DNA from: JAMXLO01 sp963850535
GTDB taxonomy: Bacteria; Pseudomonadota; Alphaproteobacteria; Acetobacterales; Acetobacteraceae
Assembly: GCA_963850535.1 (NCBI GenBank)
Contig: CAWKMC010000010.1
Span: 124,001 to 188,000, forward strand
DNA length: 64,000 nt
Reading direction: 5' to 3'
Shown here piece by piece: positions 45,517 to 54,189 of the stretch. The position numbers and the translations under genes are program-made. Below the pieces are notes generated by a model, which was given only the letters and a program-made list of their open reading frames with translations, made no database searches and was not told the origin of the DNA. The number at the start of each line of letters is the position of its first letter. Positions within the stretch are counted from its first letter, which is position 1.

Positions 45517-47739
45517 GTGGACGCGCCCGTCATCCATGACCGGTTCGAGTTTGAGGACTTCTGCCTCGACCGCCGCAGTGGCGGCCTGTTCAGGCAGGAT
45601 GATGCGGGGGGTGTCGCACCGCTCGCCATCGGTTCGCGCGCGCTGGACGTACTTGGGGTGCTGGTTTCCCGTCCCGGCGAATTGCTTTCAAAGCATGCGA
45701 TCATGCAGGCGGTCTGGCCGGGCATCACGGTGGACGAGAAGAATTCTGACGGTGCAGATCGCGGCGCTCCGCCGCATCCTGGACAACGGGCGCACCGATC
45801 GGAGCTGTATCCAGACCGAGGCCGGACGCGGTTACCGCTTCGTGGCACCCGTCACCAGGAAAGGGCCGGACGAATTAGCTCCCCTCGGCTCCAGTCTCCG
45901 CCGACGTCGCCGGATACATCATCGTCTCTCACGGAGGGCGCGTCGCCGTCGGCACGTCAACTGCCTCGGCATTATCGCACGAGGGTGGCTCTGGCGGCGT
46001 CTAGCGTCTTGGCCTTGTGCGCTATTCTGGCGTTGGCTTGGTCCAGTGGATGGATTGGGGCAGGCAACGCGCCTCCACGTCTATCGCTCGTCGTAATGCC
46101 GTTCCAGGACATGGACGATGACCCTACCAACGACTACCTGGCGGACGCGATCACCGACGACCTCACCACCGAACTGTCGAGCCTTGCCGGCGCCTGGGTG
46201 ATCGCACGGAAATCTGCCTACACCTACAAGGGTAAGGCGACCGACGTACGGCAGATCGGGCGCGAACTGGGCGTCCGCTATGTGCTGGAGGGCAGCGTCC
46301 GCAAGATTGGCTCGATCCTACGGGTAAATGTTCAGCTCGTTTCCGGCGAGACCGGGGTGCATCTTTGGTCCGACCGGTTTGACGAAGAGATCAGCCAACT
46401 GGCAGCGGGGCAGCAGCAGATCGTCGCACGGCTGAGTGACACGGTCGGGATCAGCATGCTCGACATCGAGGGGGCGCGCAGCCTCCGAGAGCGACCGACC
46501 AATCCCGACGCGTTCGATCTGATCTTGCGGGCACGCTCCCTAAACCTCCTAACGCCAACCCCGCAACGAGACAAGGAACAGTTGGGGCTGTACGAGCGGG
46601 CCCTGCTGCTGGATCCGTCGTCGGCCTATGCCATGGCTAAGATTGCCTACTTCCTGATTAACGACGCCTGGAGCAGTGCAGAGAACCTGCAACGGGCCGG
46701 ACGGCTGCTTGCGCAGGCGCGAGCCCTCGAGCCTCAGTCGGCCCAAGTACTCAATAGCGCGGTCTACTGGCTTCGGCGGGTGGGTCGTTGCGCAGAGGCG
46801 ATCGAGGCTGCAGAACATGCGATCCGCATCGATCCGAACCGGATGCGGATCTACACCGGCGTCTACAACGAACTTGCTGTGTGCAAGACACGGGTAGGAC
46901 ACGCCGAAGAGGAATTGGCGCTGCAGACGCTGGCCGATCAGCTCAACCCACGAAGTCCTTTCAGGTTCACCCGTTACCGCCACATGGGCTTCGCTGCACT
47001 GATGCTGGGCAGGGACCAGGACGCGATTGCCTTTTTCCAGCGATCACTTGCGCTGAACCCCGAGAACTCTGCTAACCGCTGGACCTATCGCATGCTGGCA
47101 GCTGCCTTTGCCCGAGTCGGCCAAATGGACGAGGCGAAACACACCCTGTCCGAGGGGGATCGGCTGTGGCCCTATTTCACAATCCGCGAGGTCTTTCCGG
47201 AAGAGCTTTCCAGCCCGGTGTACGTGCAGCAGATCAGGAACTACCAGGCCGCGCTGCGGCTTACAGGTGCGCGCGACCACGCTGATGAGAACGCTGACTT
47301 CGGCGTTCCTCCGGATGGATTGCTACGGGGCGACCTTACGGGTCGCACCCCGACCGAGGCACAGGGTGCCAAAACGATTCGCACTGCTGAACTCGTCATG
47401 TTTCTCGCCGATGCTCAGCCCCTGGTTATCGACACGGTTTCTTACTCGTGGGGCAGATCGATTCCCGGCGCGATCGGCCTCAAATTCTCTGGCCTCGGCG
47501 GCAGCTTTGCCGACGAGGCGCAGGATCGCCTCCGCCGCAAAATGGCCGAACTGACCGGTGGCAATCTCGATCAGCCGATCGTTGTGGTCGATTGGAACTC
47601 GGAGCGCTTCGGCGGGCGCAACCTCGCCTTGCGGCTTGCGGCCCTCGGCTACGCACAGGTCTACTGGTACCGCGGAGGCAGGGAGGCATGGGAGGTGGCT
47701 GAGTTGCCAGAGGCGGAACTGGCCCTTCAGGAGTGGTGA
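45517..47739 (+). CDS. Winged-helix regulator with TolB-like, TPR and rhodanese-like domains; two compensating frameshifts
   Basis: About 740 residues. Start GTG 45517 (VDAPVIHDRFEFEDFCLDRR). An OmpR/CadC-type winged helix fills residues 5-110: GSRALDVLGVLVSRPGELLS is in frame, and the rest (LTVQIAALRRILDNGRTDRS, GRGYRFVAPV) lies one frame away between about 45742 and 45890. A transmembrane helix follows (ALAASSVLALCAILALAWSS), then a TolB-like/adenylate-cyclase-associated domain (VVMPFQDMDDDPTNDYLADA, VRYVLEGSVRK), a series of TPRs, and a C-terminal rhodanese-like domain. The rhodanese loop reads VDWNSERFGGRN with no Cys, so sulfurtransferase activity is not expected. Probably a membrane-bound CadC-like transcription regulator. 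Confidence 0.8.
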   Translation: MDAPVIHDRFEFEDFCLDRRSGGLFRQDDAGGVAPLAIGSRALDVLGVLVSRPGELLSKHAIMQAVWPGITVDEKNSDGADRGAPPHPGQRAHRSELYPDRGRTRLPLRGTRHQERAGRISSPRLQSPPTSPDTSSSLTEGASPSARQLPRHYRTRVALAASSVLALCAILALAWSSGWIGAGNAPPRLSLVVMPFQDMDDDPTNDYLADAITDDLTTELSSLAGAWVIARKSAYTYKGKATDVRQIGRELGVRYVLEGSVRKIGSILRVNVQLVSGETGVHLWSDRFDEEISQLAAGQQQIVARLSDTVGISMLDIEGARSLRERPTNPDAFDLILRARSLNLLTPTPQRDKEQLGLYERALLLDPSSAYAMAKIAYFLINDAWSSAENLQRAGRLLAQARALEPQSAQVLNSAVYWLRRVGRCAEAIEAAEHAIRIDPNRMRIYTGVYNELAVCKTRVGHAEEELALQTLADQLNPRSPFRFTRYRHMGFAALMLGRDQDAIAFFQRSLALNPENSANRWTYRMLAAAFARVGQMDEAKHTLSEGDRLWPYFTIREVFPEELSSPVYVQQIRNYQAALRLTGARDHADENADFGVPPDGLLRGDLTGRTPTEAQGAKTIRTAELVMFLADAQPLVIDTVSYSWGRSIPGAIGLKFSGLGGSFADEAQDRLRRKMAELTGGNLDQPIVVVDWNSERFGGRNLALRLAALGYAQVYWYRGGREAWEVAELPEAELALQEW

Positions 47740-47798
47740 GACCGTACAAAGCCGAAGCGTAAGCGCCGCCTTAACCGGGGATGTGCAGGCTCTTGCGC

Positions 47799-48755
47799 AT
47801 GCACATCGGCGTTGTCGTTCCCGCGTACAATGCGGCCAGGTGGGTCGGCGACGCGATCGCGTCGGTACTCGCGCAGACGCATCGTGACTGGTCGCTGGTG
47901 GTGGTCGATGACGGGTCCACGGACGGCACCAGTGCGGTCGCTGGCGGCTTCCACGATGCGCGCATCCGGCTGATCCGGCAGTCGAACGCAGGCGTATCTG
48001 CGGCGCGCAATCGGGGCATCGCGGAACTACTTTGCGTCGCGGCCCCCTCCCCCCAACCCCCTCCCGCGAGGGGAGGGGGGGTGGTCTTTCTTGATGCGGA
48101 TGACTGGCTGGCGCCGGACGCGCTGTCGCGTTTGAGCGCAGCACTGGAAGCATCGCCGGACGCTGTCGCGGCCAGCGGGCCATGTACCTTTGCCGATACC
48201 GGTGCCGCGTGCAGTCCGCCGTGCGGCGATATTCTGCCGCACCTGCTGGTGCGCAATCTATTTGCCAATTGCGGGCAACTGCTGCTGCGCGTCGAGGCAG
48301 TCAACGCGGCCGGCGGCTTCGTGCCAGGTATCGCCTATGGCGAGGACTGGGAGTTCTGCATTCGAATTGCGCTGCAAGGCCCGTTCGCTTGCGCGCCCGG
48401 CAAGGATCCGGTGTTGTTCGTTCGCCGACACGCCGAAGGCGCGTATCGGCACCTCGCGCAGAGCGCGGACGCGTTCGCACCCTGCATGAATGCGATATTC
48501 AGTCATCCGGCGCTCGTGGATCGGTTTGGAGTGCGCGCATTGGCGGCGATCCGCCGGCGTACCGAGGCCGAGAACACCTGGATCGTCGGCCGCGAGCAGG
48601 TCCGCCACGGTTACCGTGCACGTGGCCTCGGGTTGCTGCGCCGCTCGGTTTGCGACCATCCTACCGTAAGGCGCGCGACGCTGCTGGCCGCCGCCTACCT
48701 GCTTCACCTGCTGCCGACAAGCTGGAGAGGGCCGCTCAGGCCGTATCGCGCCTGA
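47799..48755 (+). CDS. Glycosyltransferase family 2 with in-frame repeat insertion
   Basis: A GT-A fold transferase: MHIGVVVPAYNAARWVGDAI, WSLVVVDDGSTDGT, SNAGVSAARNRGIAE and the DXD-bearing VVFLDADDWL. Between RNRGIAELL and VVFLD the C/G-rich repeat (48043-48081) is read as about 14 extra residues (APSPQPPPARGGG), where relatives have only a few. GIAYGEDWEFCIRIAL holds the catalytic ED. ATG at 47781 is an alternative start six codons upstream. No polysaccharide cluster is adjacent. The sugar and acceptor are unknown. Confidence 0.87.
   Translation: MHIGVVVPAYNAARWVGDAIASVLAQTHRDWSLVVVDDGSTDGTSAVAGGFHDARIRLIRQSNAGVSAARNRGIAELLCVAAPSPQPPPARGGGVVFLDADDWLAPDALSRLSAALEASPDAVAASGPCTFADTGAACSPPCGDILPHLLVRNLFANCGQLLLRVEAVNAAGGFVPGIAYGEDWEFCIRIALQGPFACAPGKDPVLFVRRHAEGAYRHLAQSADAFAPCMNAIFSHPALVDRFGVRALAAIRRRTEAENTWIVGREQVRHGYRARGLGLLRRSVCDHPTVRRATLLAAAYLLHLLPTSWRGPLRPYRA
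48043..48081. repeat. C/G-rich hairpin repeat, single arm, copy C
   Basis: The sequence matches the RC of the arm at 40047-40085 (core CCCTCCCGCGAGGGGAGGG). It is a single arm lying wholly within the glycosyltransferase frame, whose reading frame it preserves. Confidence 0.75.
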
Positions 48756-50886
48756 GAGACTTTGTCGCGTCGAGGCGTAGCGCTATGTCGCCGGCCTCCA
48801 CCATACCGACGACCGTCGCCGGCACCTGATGCTGGCGCATCGCCGCCATGCAGGCTTCTGCATTGTTGGTCGGAACGCCCGCGAGGAGCCCACCCGAGGT
48901 TTGCGGATCGAACAATACGGCGGTTATCGCGCCTGTCGCTGCGCCGGACAGTGCGCGCCGGTTCTGTGGAGCAAGCGTGCTCTCGACGCCCTGGGCGGCA
49001 AGTTCCAGTGCGCCAGGCAACGCCGGCACCGCATCTGTCCAGAGTACGGCGCCCACGCTGGACGCCTGCAACATCTCCATCAAGTGGCCCGCCAGGCCGA
49101 AGCCGGTGATATCGGTACATGCTGTTGCACCGCACTCGCGGAAGAGGTGCGATGCCACGGCGTTACTGCTCCGCATCGACGCAATCGCTGCCTGCAGCCA
49201 TGCCGCATGCGCCAGCCCGCGCATATGGCCTGCCAGCACGATGCCGGTGCCCAGTGGCTTGGTCAGCACGAGCGCATCGCCTGGCTGCAAACCGGCCTTG
49301 CGAAGCAATGTGCTTGGGTCGGCAAGCCCCGTGACCGCAAAGCCCAGCGCAGGTTCAGCAGCTTCGGCGCTGTGGCCACCAACCAATGAGCAGCCGTCCG
49401 CGGCTAGCACACCCGTTGCGCCTTGCAACATGTCGGCGAGTTCCGCTCGCATCTTGCGTGCCGGTGCATACGGAACGGCGGCAACCGCCAGCGCTGTCCA
49501 CGGCTGCGCGCCCATCGCATGCAGATCGGACAATGCGTGGGCGGCGGCGATCTCGCCGAACACGAACGGATCGTCGATGAAGGCACGGAAGTGGTCTACG
49601 CTCTGTACGACCGCCATGCCTGGCGGCGGCAGCATGACGGCGGCATCGTCGGGCGCGTCCAATCCGATGAGCACATCGGCACCGGGCAGGCGAGGCAGAC
49701 CGGCAAGTGCACCAGCCAGCACCTCGGCGCCGACCTTGGCGCCGCAGCCGCCGCAGCGCATCGGGTCTTCGCCCTGCATCGGCGCCATCGGGCGCTGGTA
49801 CATCCCCATCCAGCGCCGGTCTATCCAGTCCTTCCAGCGCCAGATTGGCCGGCCGGCGACCGCCACGCCGTTCCTCCAGGCCAGTGCGCGTCCGTCGCCT
49901 AGGCCCAGGATGGCCAGTGCATCCGATTGTGGCCTCCAGCGATGCAGCTTGCGCCCTGCGGCGGCTCGCCGAAGATTGGCTGCGAGTGGCGCACCGGCGC
50001 GCACCGCCCACACGCCGGCTTTCGGCCTTGCGTCACCCTCGATCGCCGCACAATCGCCCGCGGCAAAGACAAAGGCATGGCTGACGCTCTGCAGCGTCGC
50101 CTCCACCTGCACGCACCCCACGGCGTCGCACGCGAGCCCGGAGGCGGCAAGCCACGGCGGTCCCACCACGCCGGTCGCCCATAACGTCGCTTCCACGTCC
50201 AGAAAGCTACCGTCCGACAGCGGCAGCCGCCCGTTCGCCCAGGCACCAGCGCGGACACCACATGCAAGCTCCACCCCCGCATCGACCAGTGCGGCGCGCG
50301 CAACGGACCGTGCGTAGGCGGGCGCAGAAGCCAGCGGTTCCGAAGCGTCGCAGACCAGGACAATGTGGACCCGGCCGCGATAGCGACGCGCCAGTGCGAG
50401 AGCGAGCTCGGTGCCTCCAGCGCCAGCACCGACGACCGCGATCCGCGCGCCGGGAGACAGTTGCTCCTCCAGCCCCGACAAGCGGGCCAGGAACCGCCCG
50501 ATCGGTTTCACCGGTTCGCCTCCCGCAGACGGCATCACCGGCTCGCCGCCAACATCGATCGAGAGCAAGTCGAACTGGATCGTCGGACGCCCGGTCACCG
50601 CCACCTGCCGTTCAGCCAGATCGATCGCAGTCGCTTCTGCCAAGATCAGTCGCGCGTGCGCCGCGGCGGCGAGCGGCGCCAGATCGATATGCGCCTGTTC
50701 AAAGGTGTAGTCGCCGCGAATCAGACCGGGCAGCATGCCGGTATACGGCGTCTCCGCCTCCCGCCCGATGAGCGTCAGGCGCACTCCCGGTTCTGGCCGC
50801 ATGGCAAAGCGACGCAACACCTCGACATGTGCATGACCCGCGCCCAGCAGGACAAGATCGGTGCTGATGGGCTCGACAGAACGCAT
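48736..50886 (-). CDS. selD: Fusion of NADH dehydrogenase-like FAD oxidoreductase and selenide,water dikinase (SelD)
   Basis: 716 residues. The N-terminal part (residues about 1-365) is a class II NDH-like flavoprotein: LVLLGAGHAHVEVLRRFA, ARIAVVGAGAGGTELALALA, VFAAGDCAAI. From about residue 375 SelD begins with MRCGGCGAKVG, which holds the catalytic Cys and Lys, followed by LIGLDAPDDAAV, VQSVDHFRAFIDDPFVFGEI, AMGAQPWTALAV, SLVGGHSAEAAEPALGFAVT and TDITGFGLAGHLMEML. SelD makes selenophosphate from selenide and ATP; in this known fusion class the oxidoreductase may supply reduced selenium. Start MRSVEPISTDLV at 50886. It is divergent from DUF1028. No selA, selB or ybbB is seen here. Confidence 0.92.
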   Translation of the reverse strand: MRSVEPISTDLVLLGAGHAHVEVLRRFAMRPEPGVRLTLIGREAETPYTGMLPGLIRGDYTFEQAHIDLAPLAAAAHARLILAEATAIDLAERQVAVTGRPTIQFDLLSIDVGGEPVMPSAGGEPVKPIGRFLARLSGLEEQLSPGARIAVVGAGAGGTELALALARRYRGRVHIVLVCDASEPLASAPAYARSVARAALVDAGVELACGVRAGAWANGRLPLSDGSFLDVEATLWATGVVGPPWLAASGLACDAVGCVQVEATLQSVSHAFVFAAGDCAAIEGDARPKAGVWAVRAGAPLAANLRRAAAGRKLHRWRPQSDALAILGLGDGRALAWRNGVAVAGRPIWRWKDWIDRRWMGMYQRPMAPMQGEDPMRCGGCGAKVGAEVLAGALAGLPRLPGADVLIGLDAPDDAAVMLPPPGMAVVQSVDHFRAFIDDPFVFGEIAAAHALSDLHAMGAQPWTALAVAAVPYAPARKMRAELADMLQGATGVLAADGCSLVGGHSAEAAEPALGFAVTGLADPSTLLRKAGLQPGDALVLTKPLGTGIVLAGHMRGLAHAAWLQAAIASMRSSNAVASHLFRECGATACTDITGFGLAGHLMEMLQASSVGAVLWTDAVPALPGALELAAQGVESTLAPQNRRALSGAATGAITAVLFDPQTSGGLLAGVPTNNAEACMAAMRQHQVPATVVGMVEAGDIALRLDATKSLRRDTA

Positions 50887-50938
50887 GGTGCAGCCTAGCC
50901 GGCTTGCGGCGAGTCGTCTGTGCGGTAAGCATGCGCGC

Positions 50939-51646
50939 ATGACGTGGTCTATCCTGGCGCGCGATCCGGCCACCGGCGCTCTTGGCGCTGCGGTCGCCAC
51001 GCGCTTCTTCGCCGTTGGTGCGCTGGCAATCCATGTCGAGGGTGGCGTTGCTGCTTTGGCCACCCAGGCGCTGATCAACCCGATGTACGCAGTGGCCGGC
51101 ATGGCCCGGCTGCGCGCCGGTGAAACGCCCGACGCCGTCGCGGCTGCGTTGCTGGAAGCAGATGCGGGGCGCGATCATCGGCAGTTGCACATCGTGGATG
51201 CGCAGGGCTGCATCGTGCAGCACACCGGTCGTGCCTGCGTCGCCTGGTGTGGTTCGGTGCGCGGCGCGGACGTGTCGATCGCCGGCAACATGCTAGCCGG
51301 TCCGGAAGTGGTCGAGCACACGCTTCAGGCGTTTCAGCACGCCACGGGCTCACTTGCCGAACAGCTGTTGACGGCACTGGAGGCTGGCGAGGCAGCCGGT
51401 GGCGACAAGCGAGGTAAGCAGTCCGCCGCATTGAAGGTCTGCACCCGCGACCCATTTGCCGACCTCGATATCCGTACCGACGACCATCCTGATCCGCTGA
51501 GCGAGCTACGGCGTCTGTATGCTGTCAGCCAGGAGAGGTTTGCGGTGTTCCGTCGGTTCCTTGCCGGCACCGACAGTCTGTGCGGCGTGTTCGACCGTGT
51601 CGTGCTGGATGCTGCTATCGCGCGCGACGGGAAACCACCTGCGTGA
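50939..51646 (+). CDS. DUF1028 family protein
   Basis: A 235-residue protein with MTWSILARDPATGALGAAVA, ALATQALINPMYAVAGMARL and SIAGNMLAGPEVVEHTLQAF, the hallmarks of DUF1028, an Ntn-hydrolase-like family. It often neighbours peptide ABC transporters, as it does here (a binding protein starts 30 bases on), which suggests peptide or amide hydrolysis. The catalytic residue is not established. Confidence 0.88.
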   Translation: MTWSILARDPATGALGAAVATRFFAVGALAIHVEGGVAALATQALINPMYAVAGMARLRAGETPDAVAAALLEADAGRDHRQLHIVDAQGCIVQHTGRACVAWCGSVRGADVSIAGNMLAGPEVVEHTLQAFQHATGSLAEQLLTALEAGEAAGGDKRGKQSAALKVCTRDPFADLDIRTDDHPDPLSELRRLYAVSQERFAVFRRFLAGTDSLCGVFDRVVLDAAIARDGKPPA

Positions 51647-51675
51647 CCAAGCCAAGAAGATCAGGGAGTTGCTTC

Positions 51676-53178
51676 ATGCGTCGCCTGTTGCTGGCCGTCG
51701 TCTGCATCGTGTCCACCGCCTTGCCTGCAACCGCGCAGACACTGCGCATCTCTTTGCGGCAGGATCTCGATGTGCTCGATCCAACGCTTGCCACCACCTA
51801 TGTCGGACGGATCGTGTTCGCCGGATTGTGCGACAAGCTGTTCGACATCGACGAAAAGCTGAACATCGTACCGCAGCTTGCGACCGGCTATGAATGGGCT
51901 GACGATCGGACGCTGGTGATCCACCTGCGGCAAGGGGTGAAGTTCCACGACGGCGAACTGCTTGATGCAGCGGCGGTGAAATATTCGCTGGAACGCCACC
52001 TGACCCTGCAGGGAAGCTTCCGCAAGAGCGAGATCAGCTCGATCGACCATGTCGAGGTGGTGGATCCGGGGACCGTCCGAATCGTGTTGAAGAGTCCGTC
52101 CGGCGCATTCCTTGCGCAGCTGACCGATCGCGCCGGTATAATCTACCCGCCAAAGGCCACTGAGGCGGCAGGCAAGGACTTTGCCAGCCATCCGGTCTGC
52201 AGCGGCCCGTTCAAGTTTGTAGAGCGCGTGCCGCAGGATCATGTGACGCTGGATCGGTTCACCGACTACTGGGACGCCAAGGCAATTCACTTCGACAAGG
52301 TTGTCTACCAGGTCTTCGTGGATTCATCGGTGCGCCTGGCGAATCTGAAGGCGGGCGCCAGCGACCTGAGCGAATACATCGCGCCGACCGATGCCGCGGC
52401 AGTAAAAGCTGATTCCAAGTTGAAGCTCGTGGTCTCCGACGCGCTTGGCTATCTGGGAATTACCAACAACCTGGACAACGGTCCCCGTGCGGACACGCCG
52501 TACGGCAAGAATCCGCTGGTGCGGCAGGCTTTTGACGCGGCGATCGACCGCACGGCTTTGGTCGACGTGGTGTTCAGCAGCATGTACGCGCCGAGCGTAC
52601 AGCCGGTGCCGCAGAGCTCGCCATTCTACGATGAAGCGCTGCCCGCGCCACCGCGCGATCTAGCCAAGTCCAAGGCATTGCTGAAGCAGGCGGGCGTCGC
52701 ACTACCGGTTAAGGTTGAGTTGCTGACACCGAACCAGCCCGACCAGATGCAGGCTGCAGAGGTGATCCAGTCGATGGTGGCGGAGGCCGGGTTCGACCTG
52801 CGCATCCAGGCGATCGAATTCGCCTCGTCCCTGCAGGCCTCGCAGCGCGGCGACTACCAGCTCTACTTGATCGGTTGGTCGGGGCGTGTCGATGTCGACG
52901 GCAATACTTATCAGTTCCTGCACACTGGCCAAGCCAACAATGCCAGCCACTACAGCAGCCCGACCGTGGACAAGCTGCTTGACGAAGGCCGCGCCTTGAT
53001 TGACCAGGCGAAGCGGCGGCCGATCTACGCACAGGTGTTTCAGCAGGTGCAGCAAGATCTGCCGCTATCCTATCTCTACAACACACGCAACATCGTGGCC
53101 ATGACAGCGAAGCTGCAAGGTTTCCGGCCCGTGCCTGATGGAATGATTCGTCTACAAGGCCTGGAGATGGCGAAGTAG
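51676..53178 (+). CDS. Peptide ABC transporter substrate-binding protein (SBP_bac_5)
   Basis: A 500-residue periplasmic protein. The signal peptide RRLLLAVVCIVSTALPATAQ is followed by LRISLRQDLDVLDPTLATTY and LVIHLRQGVKFHDGELLDAA, the family 5 signature, and ITNNLDNGPRADTPYGKNPL with LVRQAFDAAIDRTALVD. It stands after DUF1028 and directly before two permeases (stop overlaps the GTG start of the first), so it feeds that importer. The ligand is probably a dipeptide, oligopeptide or similar. Confidence 0.93.
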   Translation: MRRLLLAVVCIVSTALPATAQTLRISLRQDLDVLDPTLATTYVGRIVFAGLCDKLFDIDEKLNIVPQLATGYEWADDRTLVIHLRQGVKFHDGELLDAAAVKYSLERHLTLQGSFRKSEISSIDHVEVVDPGTVRIVLKSPSGAFLAQLTDRAGIIYPPKATEAAGKDFASHPVCSGPFKFVERVPQDHVTLDRFTDYWDAKAIHFDKVVYQVFVDSSVRLANLKAGASDLSEYIAPTDAAAVKADSKLKLVVSDALGYLGITNNLDNGPRADTPYGKNPLVRQAFDAAIDRTALVDVVFSSMYAPSVQPVPQSSPFYDEALPAPPRDLAKSKALLKQAGVALPVKVELLTPNQPDQMQAAEVIQSMVAEAGFDLRIQAIEFASSLQASQRGDYQLYLIGWSGRVDVDGNTYQFLHTGQANNASHYSSPTVDKLLDEGRALIDQAKRRPIYAQVFQQVQQDLPLSYLYNTRNIVAMTAKLQGFRPVPDGMIRLQGLEMAK

Positions 53179-54125
53179 TGCGTGGACATCTTGGCACGCG
53201 CATCGCGCAGATCATCCCAACGCTGATCCTGGTCAGTGTGCTGGTGTTCTGTCTGCAGCAGTTGATGCCGGGCGACCCGGCGCTGGTGATGGCCGGCGAG
53301 GAGCGCGGTGATCCACAGGTGCTGGCGCAGATACGAGCCGAGCTTTGGCTCGATCGCTCGCTGCCGGTGCAGTACCTGCACTGGATCGGCAATGTGCTGC
53401 AGGGCAACCTCGGCTATTCATGGCGCATCCGCCAGCCGGTTGCGCAGCTTGTTTCCGAGAAGCTGCCGGTGACGCTGCAATTGGGTGCGATGGCATTTGT
53501 CATCGCCGTGCTGATCGGCGTGCCGGCCGGCATCATCGCCGCTGTTCAGCGCAACAAATTCTGGGATTATCTCGCCAACGCTGTGGGACTGGCCGGCCTG
53601 TCGACGCCGACGTTCTGGCTTGGGATCATGTTGATCCTGCTGATTTCGGTTGATCTCGGCTGGCTGCCACCGTCGGGCTATGTGCCGTTGACAGAGGACT
53701 GGCGGCAGTCGCTCGCCACGACGATCATGCCGGCTTTCGTGCTGGGCAACGCCATCGCAGCAATCCTGATGCGGCATACGCGCAGCGCGATGCTGACGTC
53801 ATTGGATCAGGACTATGTGCGCACCGCGCGTGCCAAGGGGCTGCGCGAGTTCGTCGTGGTCATTCGCCATGCGCTGCGCAATGCGCTGATACCGGTGGTA
53901 ACGCTGGGCGCACTGGAGTTGGGGACGCTGTTCTCGGGCGCTGTGCTGACCGAGCAGGTGTTCAGCATTCCGGGTTTCGGCAAGATGATCGTCGATGCCG
54001 TGTTCAATAGGGATTATCCTGTGGTGCAGGGAGTCGTTCTGGTGACGGCGTTCCTTTATGTGATGCTGAATCTGTTGGCGGATGTGCTGTACGTGGTGAT
54101 CAATCCGCGGTTGCGGGGTGCGTAG
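53178..54125 (+). CDS. Peptide ABC transporter permease (DppB type)
   Basis: A 315-residue permease. GTG start overlaps the binding-protein stop by one base. IIPTLILVSVLVFCLQQLMP is the first helix, with LWLDRSLPVQYLHWIGNVLQ after it. The EAA loop is DYVRTARAKGLREFVVVIRH, and GALELGTLFSGAVLTEQVFS is typical of DppB. Pairs with the next gene. Confidence 0.94.
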   Translation: MRGHLGTRIAQIIPTLILVSVLVFCLQQLMPGDPALVMAGEERGDPQVLAQIRAELWLDRSLPVQYLHWIGNVLQGNLGYSWRIRQPVAQLVSEKLPVTLQLGAMAFVIAVLIGVPAGIIAAVQRNKFWDYLANAVGLAGLSTPTFWLGIMLILLISVDLGWLPPSGYVPLTEDWRQSLATTIMPAFVLGNAIAAILMRHTRSAMLTSLDQDYVRTARAKGLREFVVVIRHALRNALIPVVTLGALELGTLFSGAVLTEQVFSIPGFGKMIVDAVFNRDYPVVQGVVLVTAFLYVMLNLLADVLYVVINPRLRGA

Positions 54126-54137
54126 CGTGAGCTGTTG

Positions 54138-54176
54138 CCCCCTTCCCCCGCCCTCCTGCCAGCAGGGGGAGGGGGA
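54138..54176. repeat. C/G-rich hairpin repeat, single arm, copy D
   Basis: CCCCCTTCCCCCGCCCTCC ... GGAGGGGGA: a diverged single arm of the family, placed in the 64-base gap between the two permease genes. Compared with the others its loop (TGCCAGCA) is longer. Confidence 0.65.
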
Positions 54177-54189
54177 GCATTCACGCGCC

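Noticed and set aside
44296..47830. Similarity between the hairpin after grxD (44312-44342) and the text at the glycosyltransferase start (47771-47812), both ending in CATCGGCGTTGT
   Set aside because: Only about 15 bases agree, the first is a perfect terminator-like stem and the second is mostly coding (MHIGVVV). I treat it as chance.
48848..50317. A 489-residue plus-strand open frame opposite selD
   Set aside because: Ala/Ser/Pro-rich shadow without any motif; the minus strand holds the complete flavoprotein-SelD fusion.
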